Both the position numbers and the translations under genes were made by a program. This document shows positions 34,785-43,326 of a DNA stretch of 64,000 bases, in pieces. The DNA is from [Eubacterium] cellulosolvens LD2006. Its GTDB lineage: Bacteria > Bacillota > Clostridia > Lachnospirales > Lachnospiraceae. The notes under the pieces are model-generated. The model saw only the letters and a list, made by a program, of their open reading frames with translations. It was not told where the DNA came from and searched no databases. The stretch spans positions 95,025 through 159,024 of the forward strand of contig NZ_JHXY01000010.1 of assembly GCF_000621585.1 (NCBI RefSeq), given 5' to 3'. Numbering within the stretch: the first letter of the stretch is position 1; each line of letters opens with the position of its first letter.

Positions 34785-35822
34785 TCAGCGCGTGCGCTCG
34801 CTCATCTCCATGCTGAAATGAGAGGTTGTGTTTGCGGCGTCAACACCCTGTCTGCTGGTCTCGTTGGAAAGACACGGATCAACGGCCGGAACCGGAACCG
34901 GTTTCTTTGAGCGATCCACCGGTGTGTGATCTCCGATGCCGAGAGCTTCACCTGCGACGCCCAGAGAAGAGATGATGTTTGTGAGATCGGACGGCATATA
35001 GATCTTTGTTGCGCGTCCGTCGGAAACCTCTTTGAGCGCCTCGATGCCTTTCAGACGGAGTACGGACTCATCGATCTGAGCAGCTTTGATCTGACGGAGA
35101 CCGTCGGCCTCAGCCTGATATACGAGCTCGATGGATTTCGCGCGTCCTTCCGCAAGGGCGATTTGAGAATCACGCTCAGCCTCTGCGGCAAGGATTTTTG
35201 CCTTCTTGTCACCTTCTGCTCGGCTGACAACGGCTTCCTGATGTGCCTGAGCCTCAAGCACGGTCTGACGACGCTCACGCTCTGCGCGCATCTGCTTTGT
35301 CATGACCTCCTCGATCTCTTTCGGCGGCTGAATGTTCTTGATCTCCACACGGGTAACCTTGATGCCCCACGGATCCGTTGCGGAATCCAGAATCATCTGC
35401 ATTTTTCCGTTGATCTCATCGCGGCTTGTGAGGGTCTGGTCGAGCTCCATCTCACCGATGATGTTGCGAAGCGTTGTCGCGGAGAGATTCTGAAGACCGG
35501 CGATCGGGTTCTCGACGCCGTAGGTGTAGAGTTTTGGATCAAATACGTAGCAGAATACGACAGAGTCGATCATCATCGTTACGTTGTCCTTTGTGATTAC
35601 CGGTTGCGGCGGGAAATCGAGTACCTGCTCCTTCAGAGAAACTCTTTTTGAAATGCGCTCGATAATCGGAATCTTGAAATGAATTCCCGCATTCCATGTC
35701 GACTTGTACTGTCCAAGGTGCTCAATGACAAAAGCATCTCCCTGCGGAACAATGCGAATGTTCGCGAAAATGAGCCACAGGATCAGAAAAACGATAACAA
35801 GTACAAAAACAAATCCACCCAT
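34785..35822 (-). CDS. SPFH-domain (stomatin/prohibitin-like) membrane protein
   Basis: This 345-residue protein starts with one N-terminal membrane helix (VFVLVIVFLILWLIFANIRI). It continues with the SPFH/band-7 domain (VPQGDAFVIEHLGQY, GIHFKIPIIERISKR, MELDQTLTSRDEIN) and a long charged coiled coil (about 190-260). Family members form large membrane-associated rings that organise microdomains and modulate proteases such as FtsH. No NfeD partner gene is adjacent. ATG 35822 is chosen because TTAGGAGG lies just before it; the frame opens 37 codons further upstream. The C-terminal tail is Pro- and Ser-rich. Confidence 0.92.
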   Translation of the reverse strand: MGGFVFVLVIVFLILWLIFANIRIVPQGDAFVIEHLGQYKSTWNAGIHFKIPIIERISKRVSLKEQVLDFPPQPVITKDNVTMMIDSVVFCYVFDPKLYTYGVENPIAGLQNLSATTLRNIIGEMELDQTLTSRDEINGKMQMILDSATDPWGIKVTRVEIKNIQPPKEIEEVMTKQMRAERERRQTVLEAQAHQEAVVSRAEGDKKAKILAAEAERDSQIALAEGRAKSIELVYQAEADGLRQIKAAQIDESVLRLKGIEALKEVSDGRATKIYMPSDLTNIISSLGVAGEALGIGDHTPVDRSKKPVPVPAVDPCLSNETSRQGVDAANTTSHFSMEMSERTR

Positions 35823-36130
35823 TATGTAACCTCCTAAGTTATTCGTTGGTTTTGTGTTTGCTTTTTGCGCATATTGCATGAAATAACGCAAAAATCTGGA
35901 AATTATTATAACATTTTTGCGGAGCGGTTGCATCTACTTTCTGAATGGCGATATGATACATTTGGAATTGTGGCAGGGGATGAAAGATCGTGAAAAAAAT
36001 GTGTAGAACAGACATCAAGACACGGTCTCTTGCGATGAAATCACGCAGACGAAGACTTTGTGTAAAAAAGCACACGTAAAACGTCCATCATGTCGTGTGA
36101 AAATGACAGGAAAAAGGCGGGGGGGAAAAT
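35823..36130. promoter_or_regulatory. Divergent intergenic region with promoters
   Basis: On the plus strand TTGCAT (35928-35933) and TATGAT (35952-35957) with an 18-base spacer can drive the following gene. CGCAAAAAT and ATTTTTGCG form a dyad at about 35887-35921, and within it the minus strand has a TATAAT that could serve the SPFH gene. Confidence 0.5.
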
Positions 36131-36955
36131 ATGGCTTTGCGAGCAGGAAAACGACAGAGTGTCATTGCGGATCCGATGGATGACGCCGGAAAAAAATACG
36201 GACTTCCTTTTGAGGAGGTAAGGCGGGTGAATCCGTGGGAGAGGTGGATGTCCCACGCGACGACCGGACAGTTTGCCTCTCTTAAGGGAGGCTTTGTCCG
36301 TCACTGCGGACCCACTGCGATCACGAATATCATCACGACTTTAAATAAGAGATATCACTATCTGGTAAAAGAATCCGGGCAGAGGAGAGAGCCGGCTCCG
36401 TCCGGGTATTTTCCGTCGCAGGCGGAGATTTTTGAAAAGGTCAGCGAGCTCGGCATCCGGAAGCGGTTCTACTGGAATATGGACGTTCTGAAACGCTTCG
36501 GCGGTACGTATGATCTCTTGACCGGTTTCTATCTGAAGAACTGTTTTCGGTACTACGGCATCCCGTATCGGATGAGTCTGTCCGGCATACAGGGGAAAAA
36601 TCGACTCCCGCGCGACAGGTGGCAGGCTTCGAAGCCGGAAGTTGTGGTAAAAAGTGTGATTCCCGTCCGGAAGGAGCAGTATCTGCGGTCACTCCGGAGA
36701 GGAAATCTTCTCTATCTTCAGCTTCATCATCATCCCTGTTACGGGAGCCATCACCTGGTGTGCTATGGATATGTGGAGGTTGCGGCCCGCGGGGGTATAT
36801 GTGACGGCCAGGAGAACTGCCGCAAGACGTATCTCATCGTCGCGGACGGCTGGACCCACGCGCTCCGGTATCTGGACACGTCCGGGATCGGACTCTGCAG
36901 ATACTATGAAATCGGGGTTTCCGGGGAAAGATCGGAGACATTCTTCCTTGCATAA
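36131..36955 (+). CDS. Possible C39-like papain-fold cysteine protease
   Basis: I do not know a named family for this 274-residue protein. HCGPTAITNIITTL near residue 58 resembles the CGPTA box with the catalytic Cys of C39-type peptidases. A likely catalytic His is in GSHHLVCYGY near 215, and VADGW near 241 could supply the third residue. The order Cys-His-Asp/Asn and the spacing fit a papain-like fold. There is no signal peptide or membrane helix, so it is predicted to be cytosolic. A strong site, GGCGGGGGGG, lies upstream of the ATG. It stands just ahead of the suf operon, whose promoter overlaps its stop codon. Confidence 0.55.
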   Translation: MALRAGKRQSVIADPMDDAGKKYGLPFEEVRRVNPWERWMSHATTGQFASLKGGFVRHCGPTAITNIITTLNKRYHYLVKESGQRREPAPSGYFPSQAEIFEKVSELGIRKRFYWNMDVLKRFGGTYDLLTGFYLKNCFRYYGIPYRMSLSGIQGKNRLPRDRWQASKPEVVVKSVIPVRKEQYLRSLRRGNLLYLQLHHHPCYGSHHLVCYGYVEVAARGGICDGQENCRKTYLIVADGWTHALRYLDTSGIGLCRYYEIGVSGERSETFFLA

Positions 36956-36976
36956 CGGAAATCTGTGTTATATAAT
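36948..36976 (+). promoter_or_regulatory. Promoter of the suf operon
   Basis: TTGCAT and TATAAT are separated by exactly 17 bases. The -35 overlaps the stop codon of the upstream gene. It leaves a leader of about 150 bases before sufC, in which no known riboswitch was recognised. Confidence 0.75.
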
Positions 36977-37130
36977 GAAAAACGCTAAAAAGTGCAGTAA
37001 TTTACTCGGGTTTATTTGCCGGTTGCTCCGCTGCGAAACAGGAGTATGTGAAAAGGTGGATCAATCCTTACTTTTAATAGATACGAGAAGCATGTGGAAA
37101 CATTTTTATTAGGAAAAGATGGAGGAAGTT

Positions 37131-37877
37131 ATGGCAGACGCTTTGTTGCAGGTAAAAAACCTGTCAGTCAGTGTAGAAGAAAAAGAGATCCTGAAGGGAG
37201 TGGATCTTACTGTAAACAGAGGCGAGACGCACGTTCTGATGGGACCGAACGGCGCAGGAAAGTCCACGCTCGGAAACGCGCTGATGGGCAATCCCAATTA
37301 TACGGTTACCGGTGGCGAGATCATTTTTAACGGAAAGAGTCTGATCGATGTTCCGGTCAATGAGAGGGCGAAGGACGGACTGTTCATGTCCTTCCAGAAT
37401 CCGCTGGAAGTTCCGGGAATCAGTCTCGGAAACTTCATCCGCAATGCCCTGGAACAGAGAACCGGCGAGAGAGTCCGTCTCTGGGACTTCCGGAAGAAAA
37501 TCGCGCTCGCCATGGATGTGCTGAACATGGATCATAATTATGCGGAGAGAGACCTCAACGTCGGCTTCTCCGGCGGTGAGAAGAAGAAAGCGGAGATCCT
37601 TCAGCTCCTGATGCTGAAGCCGACCCTCGCAATTCTCGACGAGACCGACTCCGGTCTGGACGTCGACGCTGTCCGCACCGTATCCCAGGGCGTTCAGGAA
37701 TACCAGAAGAATCTGGACGGAGCGCTGATCATCATCACACACAGCACCCGTATTCTGGAGTCCCTGCATGTGGATCACACACATGTGCTTGTGGATGGAA
37801 AAATCGTTGAGAACGGCGATGCGGGTCTTGTTGAGGAAATCAATGAAAACGGATTCGAGAGATTCCTGAAGGCATAA
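37131..37877 (+). CDS. sufC: Fe-S assembly ATPase SufC
   Basis: SufC is the ABC-type ATPase of the SufBCD scaffold, a soluble complex that builds Fe-S clusters. Walker A is GPNGAGKST near 38-46, the signature is GFSGGEKKKAEILQ, and Walker B is LAILDETDSGLDVDA, where the SufC-type ETDSGLD replaces the transporter EPTSALD. ATG 37131 follows GGAGGAAG; an ATG four codons earlier lies before that site. It is the first gene of sufCBDSU. Confidence 0.96.
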   Translation: MADALLQVKNLSVSVEEKEILKGVDLTVNRGETHVLMGPNGAGKSTLGNALMGNPNYTVTGGEIIFNGKSLIDVPVNERAKDGLFMSFQNPLEVPGISLGNFIRNALEQRTGERVRLWDFRKKIALAMDVLNMDHNYAERDLNVGFSGGEKKKAEILQLLMLKPTLAILDETDSGLDVDAVRTVSQGVQEYQKNLDGALIIITHSTRILESLHVDHTHVLVDGKIVENGDAGLVEEINENGFERFLKA

Positions 37878-37892
37878 GGATAAGGAGCGGTT

Positions 37893-39305
37893 ATGGCAAA
37901 AGAGAAAGCACAGGTTGAGGATATCGACCGGAGCATGTACGACTTCAAGAAGTCAGAGGATAACGAATGGCGGATTGAAGAAGGCTTGACTGAGGCAACG
38001 ATCCTTGAAATCGCAAAAGAAAAAAATGATCCGGACTGGATGAGAGATTTCCGTCTCAAATCTCTGGAGATTTACAATAAATCTGAGGTTCCGGACTGGG
38101 GACCTTCCATCGAGGGACTGGACATGGACAATATCGTCACTTACGTCCGTCCGAACGCAAAGAGAATGGCCAACGACTGGGACGACGTGCCGGAGGATAT
38201 CAAGGATACCTTCGAGCGTCTGGGTATCCCGCAGGCAGAGAGAGCAGCCCTGGCCGGCGTCGGCGCGCAGTACGATTCCGAGCTTGTCTATCACAACCTT
38301 CAGGATTCGGTAGCTGAGCAGGGAGTCATCTACACAGATCTGGAGAGCGCGATGCGCGGCGAGTACGCGGATATGATCCGGAGTCACTTCATGAAACTGG
38401 TGCCGCCGACCGATCACAAATTTGCAGCTCTTCACGGCGCGGTGTGGTCCGGCGGATCCTTTGTATACGTGCCGAAGGGAGTGCATCTCGATATTCCGCT
38501 TCAGTCCTATTTCCGATTGAACGCGAAAGGAGCCGGCCAGTTCGAGCACACGCTGATCATCGTCGACGACGATGCCTATCTGCACTTTATCGAGGGTTGT
38601 TCTGCGCCGAAATATAATGTGGCAAACCTTCACGCCGGCTGCGTAGAACTCTTCGTCGGAAAAAACGCGACCCTGCGTTACTCAACGATCGAGAACTGGT
38701 CCAAAAATATGTACAACCTGAACACAAAGCGGGCGAAATGCGAAGAGGGCGGAAAGATCGAGTGGATCTCCGGTTCCTTCGGTTCGCATGTATCCTATCT
38801 CTATCCGATGAGTATCCTCGCCGGAAGAGGTTCCAGAGCCGAGTTCACCGGAGTCACTTTTGCGGGAAACGGGCAGAATCTCGACACCGGATGCAAGATG
38901 GTGCACAGCGCGCCGGATACTTCCTCCTATGTAAGCACAAGATCGATCTCCAAGAGCGGCGGTATCAGTACGTTCCGCAGTTCGATCGTTGTCAATAAAC
39001 AGGCGAAGAACAGCAAGTCCTCTGTCTCCTGTCAGTCTCTGATGCTCGATGACATCTCGAGATCCGATACGATCCCGGCGATGGATATCCGCACGCAGCA
39101 GGCAGATATCGGACACGAGGCGAAGATCGGCCGAATCAGTGACGACGCAGTCTTCTATCTGATGAGCAGAGGACTCACGGAAGAGGACGCGAGAGCGCTG
39201 ATCGTCAGCGGCTTCGCGGACAATGTAGGAAAAGAGCTTCCTCTCGAGTACGCGGTTGAGATGAACAATCTGATCCGTCTGGAGATGAAGGGCAGCATAG
39301 GTTAA
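37893..39305 (+). CDS. sufB: Fe-S assembly scaffold SufB
   Basis: SufB is the main scaffold subunit on which the cluster is formed. The 470-residue protein has the family beta-helix with SGGSFVYVPKGVHLDIPLQS, HFIEGCSAPKY (with the conserved Cys), IENWSKNMYNLNTKRA and the C-terminal GLTEEDARALIVSGFA. It is 15 bases after sufC. The size is typical of Gram-positive SufB. Confidence 0.97.
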   Translation: MAKEKAQVEDIDRSMYDFKKSEDNEWRIEEGLTEATILEIAKEKNDPDWMRDFRLKSLEIYNKSEVPDWGPSIEGLDMDNIVTYVRPNAKRMANDWDDVPEDIKDTFERLGIPQAERAALAGVGAQYDSELVYHNLQDSVAEQGVIYTDLESAMRGEYADMIRSHFMKLVPPTDHKFAALHGAVWSGGSFVYVPKGVHLDIPLQSYFRLNAKGAGQFEHTLIIVDDDAYLHFIEGCSAPKYNVANLHAGCVELFVGKNATLRYSTIENWSKNMYNLNTKRAKCEEGGKIEWISGSFGSHVSYLYPMSILAGRGSRAEFTGVTFAGNGQNLDTGCKMVHSAPDTSSYVSTRSISKSGGISTFRSSIVVNKQAKNSKSSVSCQSLMLDDISRSDTIPAMDIRTQQADIGHEAKIGRISDDAVFYLMSRGLTEEDARALIVSGFADNVGKELPLEYAVEMNNLIRLEMKGSIG

Positions 39306-39315
39306 GGAGGCAGAC

Positions 39316-40407
39316 ATGAGCGAAGGAAGAGAAATGAAATTGAACCGTCTGCCGGCAATTACCTGGTACTGGCTGAAGATGAACGAGGCGACGATCGGTG
39401 ACTTCCGTACAGACGGAAGCGCAGCGGTTCAGAAGGAAATCCCGGAAGGTGTGACAGAACAGGAGGGAGCCGAAGAACTTCTTGGATCCCAGGCGACCGG
39501 AGCGGGCAAAGCTTTCGGTGAGGCTGTCGCGGCCTCCGGAATCGGCACAACCGTCTATACCGTTCCCGCGGGCAGAAAAATCGCGGATACTCTCCGGTTG
39601 AAATACAATTTTGCGCAGGGCGGAAATACACTCGACCGTGTGGATCTGATCGCGGAGAAAAACAGCGAACTCACGGTTGTGATGGACTATACCTCGGCAG
39701 ACGGGGCATCGGGAAGTGCCTGTGTGCAGACGAAGTTCGATCTGAAGGAAAATGCGGTATTAAAGCTTGTGCAGATCGTCCGGATCGGAGAAGAATACAC
39801 GCTCGTGAATGATCTCGGAGGAAGAGCCGACGACAGCGCGAGAATCGAGCTGACCCAGCTGGTTCTGGACGGCGGAAGGGTATACCAGGGATATCAGATC
39901 GATCTGGAAGGATATAAGAGCTCTCTGAAAAATGATCTCGCGTACCGCGTGAGCGGCAGCAATCATCTGGATATTAACAACTTTGCGAACCACACCGGAA
40001 AGAAGACGGAGAGCGAGATCAACGTGAGCGGCGTGCTTCGCGACAGCGCGTCCAAGATCCTCAGAGCGACCATTGATCTCAAGCAGGGCGCGAAGGGGGC
40101 GGTCGGAAACGAGGCAGAGGATGTGCTGCTCATGGACGACGGCGTTCGCAACCAGACGATTCCGCTGATTCTCTGTACAGAGGAGGATGTGGTGGGAAAC
40201 CACGGCGCGACCATCGGACGACTGGATGAGAATCTTATGTTCTACATGGAATCCAGAGGCATGGATAAGGAAACAATTTATGAGATGATGGCAAAAGCCA
40301 GAATCGATGCGACGATTCGACTGATCCCGGATGAAAAAATGCGGACAGAGATCAGCGAGTACGTTGGGGGAGGTAATGAAGATGACGAAGAAGGAGAGAC
40401 TGCTTGA
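39316..40407 (+). CDS. sufD: Fe-S assembly protein SufD
   Basis: SufD pairs with SufB and SufC2 in the scaffold complex. The 363-residue protein shares the beta-helix core (LVLDGGRVYQGYQIDLEGYKSS read in part) and the C-terminal GNHGATIGRLDENLMFYMESRG and GMDKETIYEMMAKA blocks with SufB. It is more diverged than SufB, as is normal. AAGGAGGC precedes the ATG. Its end overlaps the sufS start by 32 bases. Confidence 0.93.
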   Translation: MSEGREMKLNRLPAITWYWLKMNEATIGDFRTDGSAAVQKEIPEGVTEQEGAEELLGSQATGAGKAFGEAVAASGIGTTVYTVPAGRKIADTLRLKYNFAQGGNTLDRVDLIAEKNSELTVVMDYTSADGASGSACVQTKFDLKENAVLKLVQIVRIGEEYTLVNDLGGRADDSARIELTQLVLDGGRVYQGYQIDLEGYKSSLKNDLAYRVSGSNHLDINNFANHTGKKTESEINVSGVLRDSASKILRATIDLKQGAKGAVGNEAEDVLLMDDGVRNQTIPLILCTEEDVVGNHGATIGRLDENLMFYMESRGMDKETIYEMMAKARIDATIRLIPDEKMRTEISEYVGGGNEDDEEGETA

Positions 40408-41617
40408 GGATGCTGAGATCCGAAAGAATTTTCCGTTGATCAGAGACGACGAAGCTTACCTTGACAACGCGGCGACGACCCAGAAGCCGCAGTGTGTGAT
40501 CGACGCTGTAACCGGATATTATCAGAAACACAACGCGAATCCGCTGCGCGGCCTCTACGGGCTGAGCATTGCGGCCACCGACGATTATGAGGATGCCCGG
40601 GAGGCTGTGCGCGAATTCATAAACGCCGGAAGTACAGAGGAGATCATTTTCACAAGGAATGCGTCGGAGAGCCTGAACCTCATCGGCTACGCCTGGACAG
40701 CAGACAATCTGAAGCCCGGGGACGAAGTGGTCGTCACGATCATGGAGCACCACAGCAATCTTCTTCCCTGGCAGCAGGCCTGCAAGCGAACCGGCGCGGT
40801 GCTGAAATATATCGAGACGGATCCGACGGGACTGATCACAGAGGAAGTTTTTCGTGCGGCTCTTTCGCCGAAGACAAAGCTTGTCTGCATGACGCAGGTG
40901 TCCAACGTTCTCGGAAGAGAAAACCCGATCAAGCGTTTTGCGCAGATTGCCCATGAGGCAGGGGCCGTCTTTGTCTGCGACGGTGCGCAGAGCGTTCCGC
41001 ATATGCCGGTGGATGTTCGTGATCTTGACGTGGACTTCCTTGCCTTCTCCGGCCACAAGATGATGGCGCCGATGGGAATCGGAGTTCTCTACGGAAAACG
41101 GGAGATTCTTGACAAGATGCAGCCTTTCCTTTTCGGAGGAGAGATGATTGAGTATGTGACGCGTGACGGCGCAACGTATGCGGAACTTCCGCACAAATTT
41201 GAGGCGGGAACCGTCAATGCGGGCGGCGCAGTCGGCCTTCACGCAGCCATCAATTTCTACAAAGAGATCGGCTGGGAGCGGATTGTAGAGAGGGAAGAGC
41301 ATCTGACGGCCTATGCGATGGAGAAGATGAAGGAACTCCCGTATGTGCACATCATCGGATCGGAGCTGCCGGAGGAGCATCACGGCATCCTTACCTTCCT
41401 GGTGGACGGCGTTCACCCTCACGATATTGCGGCGATCCTGGACTCTCTCCATATTGATGTCCGGGCGGGGCATCACTGCGCGCAGCCGCTGATGAAATAC
41501 CTGAATACACTGTCGACATCCAGGGCAAGTCTGTGTTTCTACAACACGGAGGATGAGGTCGACAGACTGATCGAAGCTTTGAAATCTGTCAGAAAGGATA
41601 TGGGTTATGCAGAATAA
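40376..41617 (+). CDS. sufS: Cysteine desulfurase SufS
   Basis: SufS is a group II cysteine desulfurase that takes sulfur from cysteine for cluster assembly, using PLP. The 413-residue protein has YLDNAATTQKP near the start, the PLP-binding Lys in FSGHKMMAPMG near residue 228 and the catalytic Cys in VRAGHHCAQPLM near 365. ATG 40376 comes just after GGGGGAGG and lies inside the end of sufD, so translation is probably coupled. Confidence 0.97.
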   Translation: MKMTKKERLLEDAEIRKNFPLIRDDEAYLDNAATTQKPQCVIDAVTGYYQKHNANPLRGLYGLSIAATDDYEDAREAVREFINAGSTEEIIFTRNASESLNLIGYAWTADNLKPGDEVVVTIMEHHSNLLPWQQACKRTGAVLKYIETDPTGLITEEVFRAALSPKTKLVCMTQVSNVLGRENPIKRFAQIAHEAGAVFVCDGAQSVPHMPVDVRDLDVDFLAFSGHKMMAPMGIGVLYGKREILDKMQPFLFGGEMIEYVTRDGATYAELPHKFEAGTVNAGGAVGLHAAINFYKEIGWERIVEREEHLTAYAMEKMKELPYVHIIGSELPEEHHGILTFLVDGVHPHDIAAILDSLHIDVRAGHHCAQPLMKYLNTLSTSRASLCFYNTEDEVDRLIEALKSVRKDMGYAE

Positions 41618-42068
41618 CACCTTTTATAACGAGATTCTCACCGAGCACAATCTGCACCCGGCGCATAAACATGAGCTGGAGGATGCGAATTTTGAGCTCG
41701 AGGGCGTGAATCCGAGTTGCGGTGACGACATCATCCTGAAGCTGAAGGTTGAGGATGGAAAGATTACAGACGGGGCGTATGTCGGTGATGGCTGTGCGAT
41801 TTCGCAGGCTTCCGCGGACATGATGCTGGATCTGATAATCGGAAGAACAACAGATGACGCGAAGCGTCTGGCAGAAATTTTCCTCCGGATGATCAAGGGA
41901 AAAATTACCGACGAGGAGAAAGAGGAACTGGAAGAGGCCGGTGTGCTTGAAGATATTTCGCATATGCCTGCACGAGTGAAATGCGCGGTTCTCGGCTGGC
42001 ACACCATGCAGGAGATCATAGATTATCCTGACAAGGCAAAGAAGGAATTTAAACAGATTCGTCCATGA
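41607..42068 (+). CDS. sufU: SufU sulfurtransferase
   Basis: SufU carries sulfur from SufS to SufB in Gram-positive bacteria. The zinc ligands are visible: Cys in NPSCGDD (with the Asp), Cys in GDGCAIS and Cys in RVKCAVLGW. The 153-residue length and the gene order sufS-sufU are typical. It overlaps sufS by 11 bases. Confidence 0.95.
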   Translation: MQNNTFYNEILTEHNLHPAHKHELEDANFELEGVNPSCGDDIILKLKVEDGKITDGAYVGDGCAISQASADMMLDLIIGRTTDDAKRLAEIFLRMIKGKITDEEKEELEEAGVLEDISHMPARVKCAVLGWHTMQEIIDYPDKAKKEFKQIRP

Positions 42069-42538
42069 CAAGGGATGTGATTATTTCACTCACCGGTTTT
42101 CAGTTCATGCAGGAAGACGGAGAACCGGAACCGGTCGCAGTAGTGACCGGTGGACAGTATTATCTCAAGAACGGAACGCACTATCTTATCTACGACGAGA
42201 TCGTCGAGGGCTTCAGTGAGTCGACACACAATATCATTAAATTCAGACCGGACAGACTGCAGGTGCACAAGAAAGGTCTGATCAATGTGGAGATGATCTT
42301 TGAGGAGGGAAAGAAGACGAGCGCCTCCTACATGACGCCGCTCGGCGTGATCGACATGGGGCTGGCGGCCACAGGTTTCCGCCTGGTGGAAGAAGAGAAC
42401 CGGATTCTCTTTCATGTGGAGTATTCCCTCAGCGTTGATCAGGCGTATTCGGCAGACTGCCGGATTGATCTGGAAATCCGATCCAAGGAAGAGGGAAACT
42501 TCCGCCTGGATGAGGGCGTAGAGAAGGCTGCGGAATGA
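42065..42538 (+). CDS. DUF1934 family protein (YwiB-like)
   Basis: A 157-residue soluble protein predicted to be mostly beta strands, resembling DUF1934 proteins (B. subtilis YwiB), which have a calycin-like barrel. Visible blocks are ISLTGFQFMQEDGEPE, GTHYLIYDEIVEG and MTPLGVIDMGLAATGF. Its function is not known. It overlaps sufU by four bases (ATGA), so it is cotranscribed with the suf genes here; whether it has an Fe-S role is unproven. Confidence 0.8.
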   Translation: MTRDVIISLTGFQFMQEDGEPEPVAVVTGGQYYLKNGTHYLIYDEIVEGFSESTHNIIKFRPDRLQVHKKGLINVEMIFEEGKKTSASYMTPLGVIDMGLAATGFRLVEEENRILFHVEYSLSVDQAYSADCRIDLEIRSKEEGNFRLDEGVEKAAE

Positions 42539-42547
42539 ATAAATGAA

Positions 42548-42577
42548 AAAAACCGGACGCCTCATGCGTCCGGTTTT
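42548..42577. terminator. Terminator at the end of the suf operon
   Basis: AAAACCGGACGC and GCGTCCGGTTTT form a perfect 12-bp stem around a CTCAT loop. It lies between convergent genes and can work both ways. Confidence 0.9.
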
Positions 42578-42614
42578 GCTGTTTCTGTTGTTTGTTGAGC
42601 AGGCACTGGCTTTT

Positions 42615-43088
42615 TTACGCCTCACCGCGTCCCTTGCGGAGAAGTTCCTCGAGCTTTCCTGTCTTTTTCTTTGATTTTGCCGGAGTTTCCAGAGATCCGC
42701 GGATTGCCTTTACGTTTGTGATGTAGAGACCGCTGACGGTGGCTTTTACTTCCTTCTTGACCGGAATGATTTCAAAGACGTCCTTGTCGCAGATGAATGA
42801 GGTGACCATCGCGCCGCGGCCGGTGTTCACACGTCCTTTGACAACGTAGAATTTTCTTCCCCGGAAAATCTTCGGCGTCTGCTGAAGCACGATGTCAGGG
42901 AAACCTGCGTCTTTGAGTTTCACTTTCTTTTTATCGATAACGAGAAGGGTTACATTCTGTTTAGCGGCTTCGATCTGAGCCTGCTGTTCGGCCTGTTTCT
43001 TCTCAGTTCTCTTTCCGATAAAATACAATGCTGCACCTGCAGCGGCCACGATCACGGCGATGATAATCAACACTCCCCACCAGGGCAT
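42615..43088 (-). CDS. Small membrane-anchored protein of unknown function
   Basis: I do not recognise a family. The 157 residues begin with one membrane helix (MPWWGVLIIIAVIVAAAGAA in part), then a basic, Gln-rich helix (about 26-45) and a beta-rich domain (VTLLVIDKKKVKLKDAGFP, YVVKGRVNTGRG) whose fold cannot be named. The tail is very basic. AGGAACTG-type site before the ATG. It is convergent with the suf operon. Confidence 0.7.
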   Translation of the reverse strand: MPWWGVLIIIAVIVAAAGAALYFIGKRTEKKQAEQQAQIEAAKQNVTLLVIDKKKVKLKDAGFPDIVLQQTPKIFRGRKFYVVKGRVNTGRGAMVTSFICDKDVFEIIPVKKEVKATVSGLYITNVKAIRGSLETPAKSKKKTGKLEELLRKGRGEA

Positions 43089-43181
43089 GACAGTTCCTCC
43101 TTAATAGTAAATCTTGTCTTTCTAACCATTAAATAATAGCATTGCGACATCTAAAAGGCAACGGTTTTTCGGGGGAGCCGG

Positions 43182-43210
43182 TTGCGAAAAAGGGGTATTT
43201 GGAGTATGAT
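43182..43210 (+). promoter_or_regulatory. Promoter upstream of an early terminator
   Basis: TTGCGA and TATGAT are separated by 17 bases. A terminator hairpin begins only about 11 bases after the -10, so most transcripts may stop early. Confidence 0.5.
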
Positions 43211-43220
43211 TACAAAGGAG

Positions 43221-43257
43221 AATGCATCCTTGTTAAGGAGGATGCATTTTCTTCTTT
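43221..43257 (+). terminator. Early terminator/attenuator
   Basis: AATGCATCC and GGATGCATT form a perfect 9-bp stem followed by TTCTTCTTT. Confidence 0.75.
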
Positions 43258-43303
43258 GTGTCATGGGAAATTTTTGCAAGCAGAAATTTTCGATGGTGTG
43301 ATC
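43251..43303. repeat. Intergenic palindromic repeat, copy 6 (degenerate)
   Basis: TTTGTGTCATGGGAAATTTTTGC and GCAGAAATTTTCGATGGTGTGA are diverged arms; the GCTCCGCG tail is lost. Confidence 0.5.
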
Positions 43304-43326
43304 GGTGAGACGGGGGTCTTGGAGAG

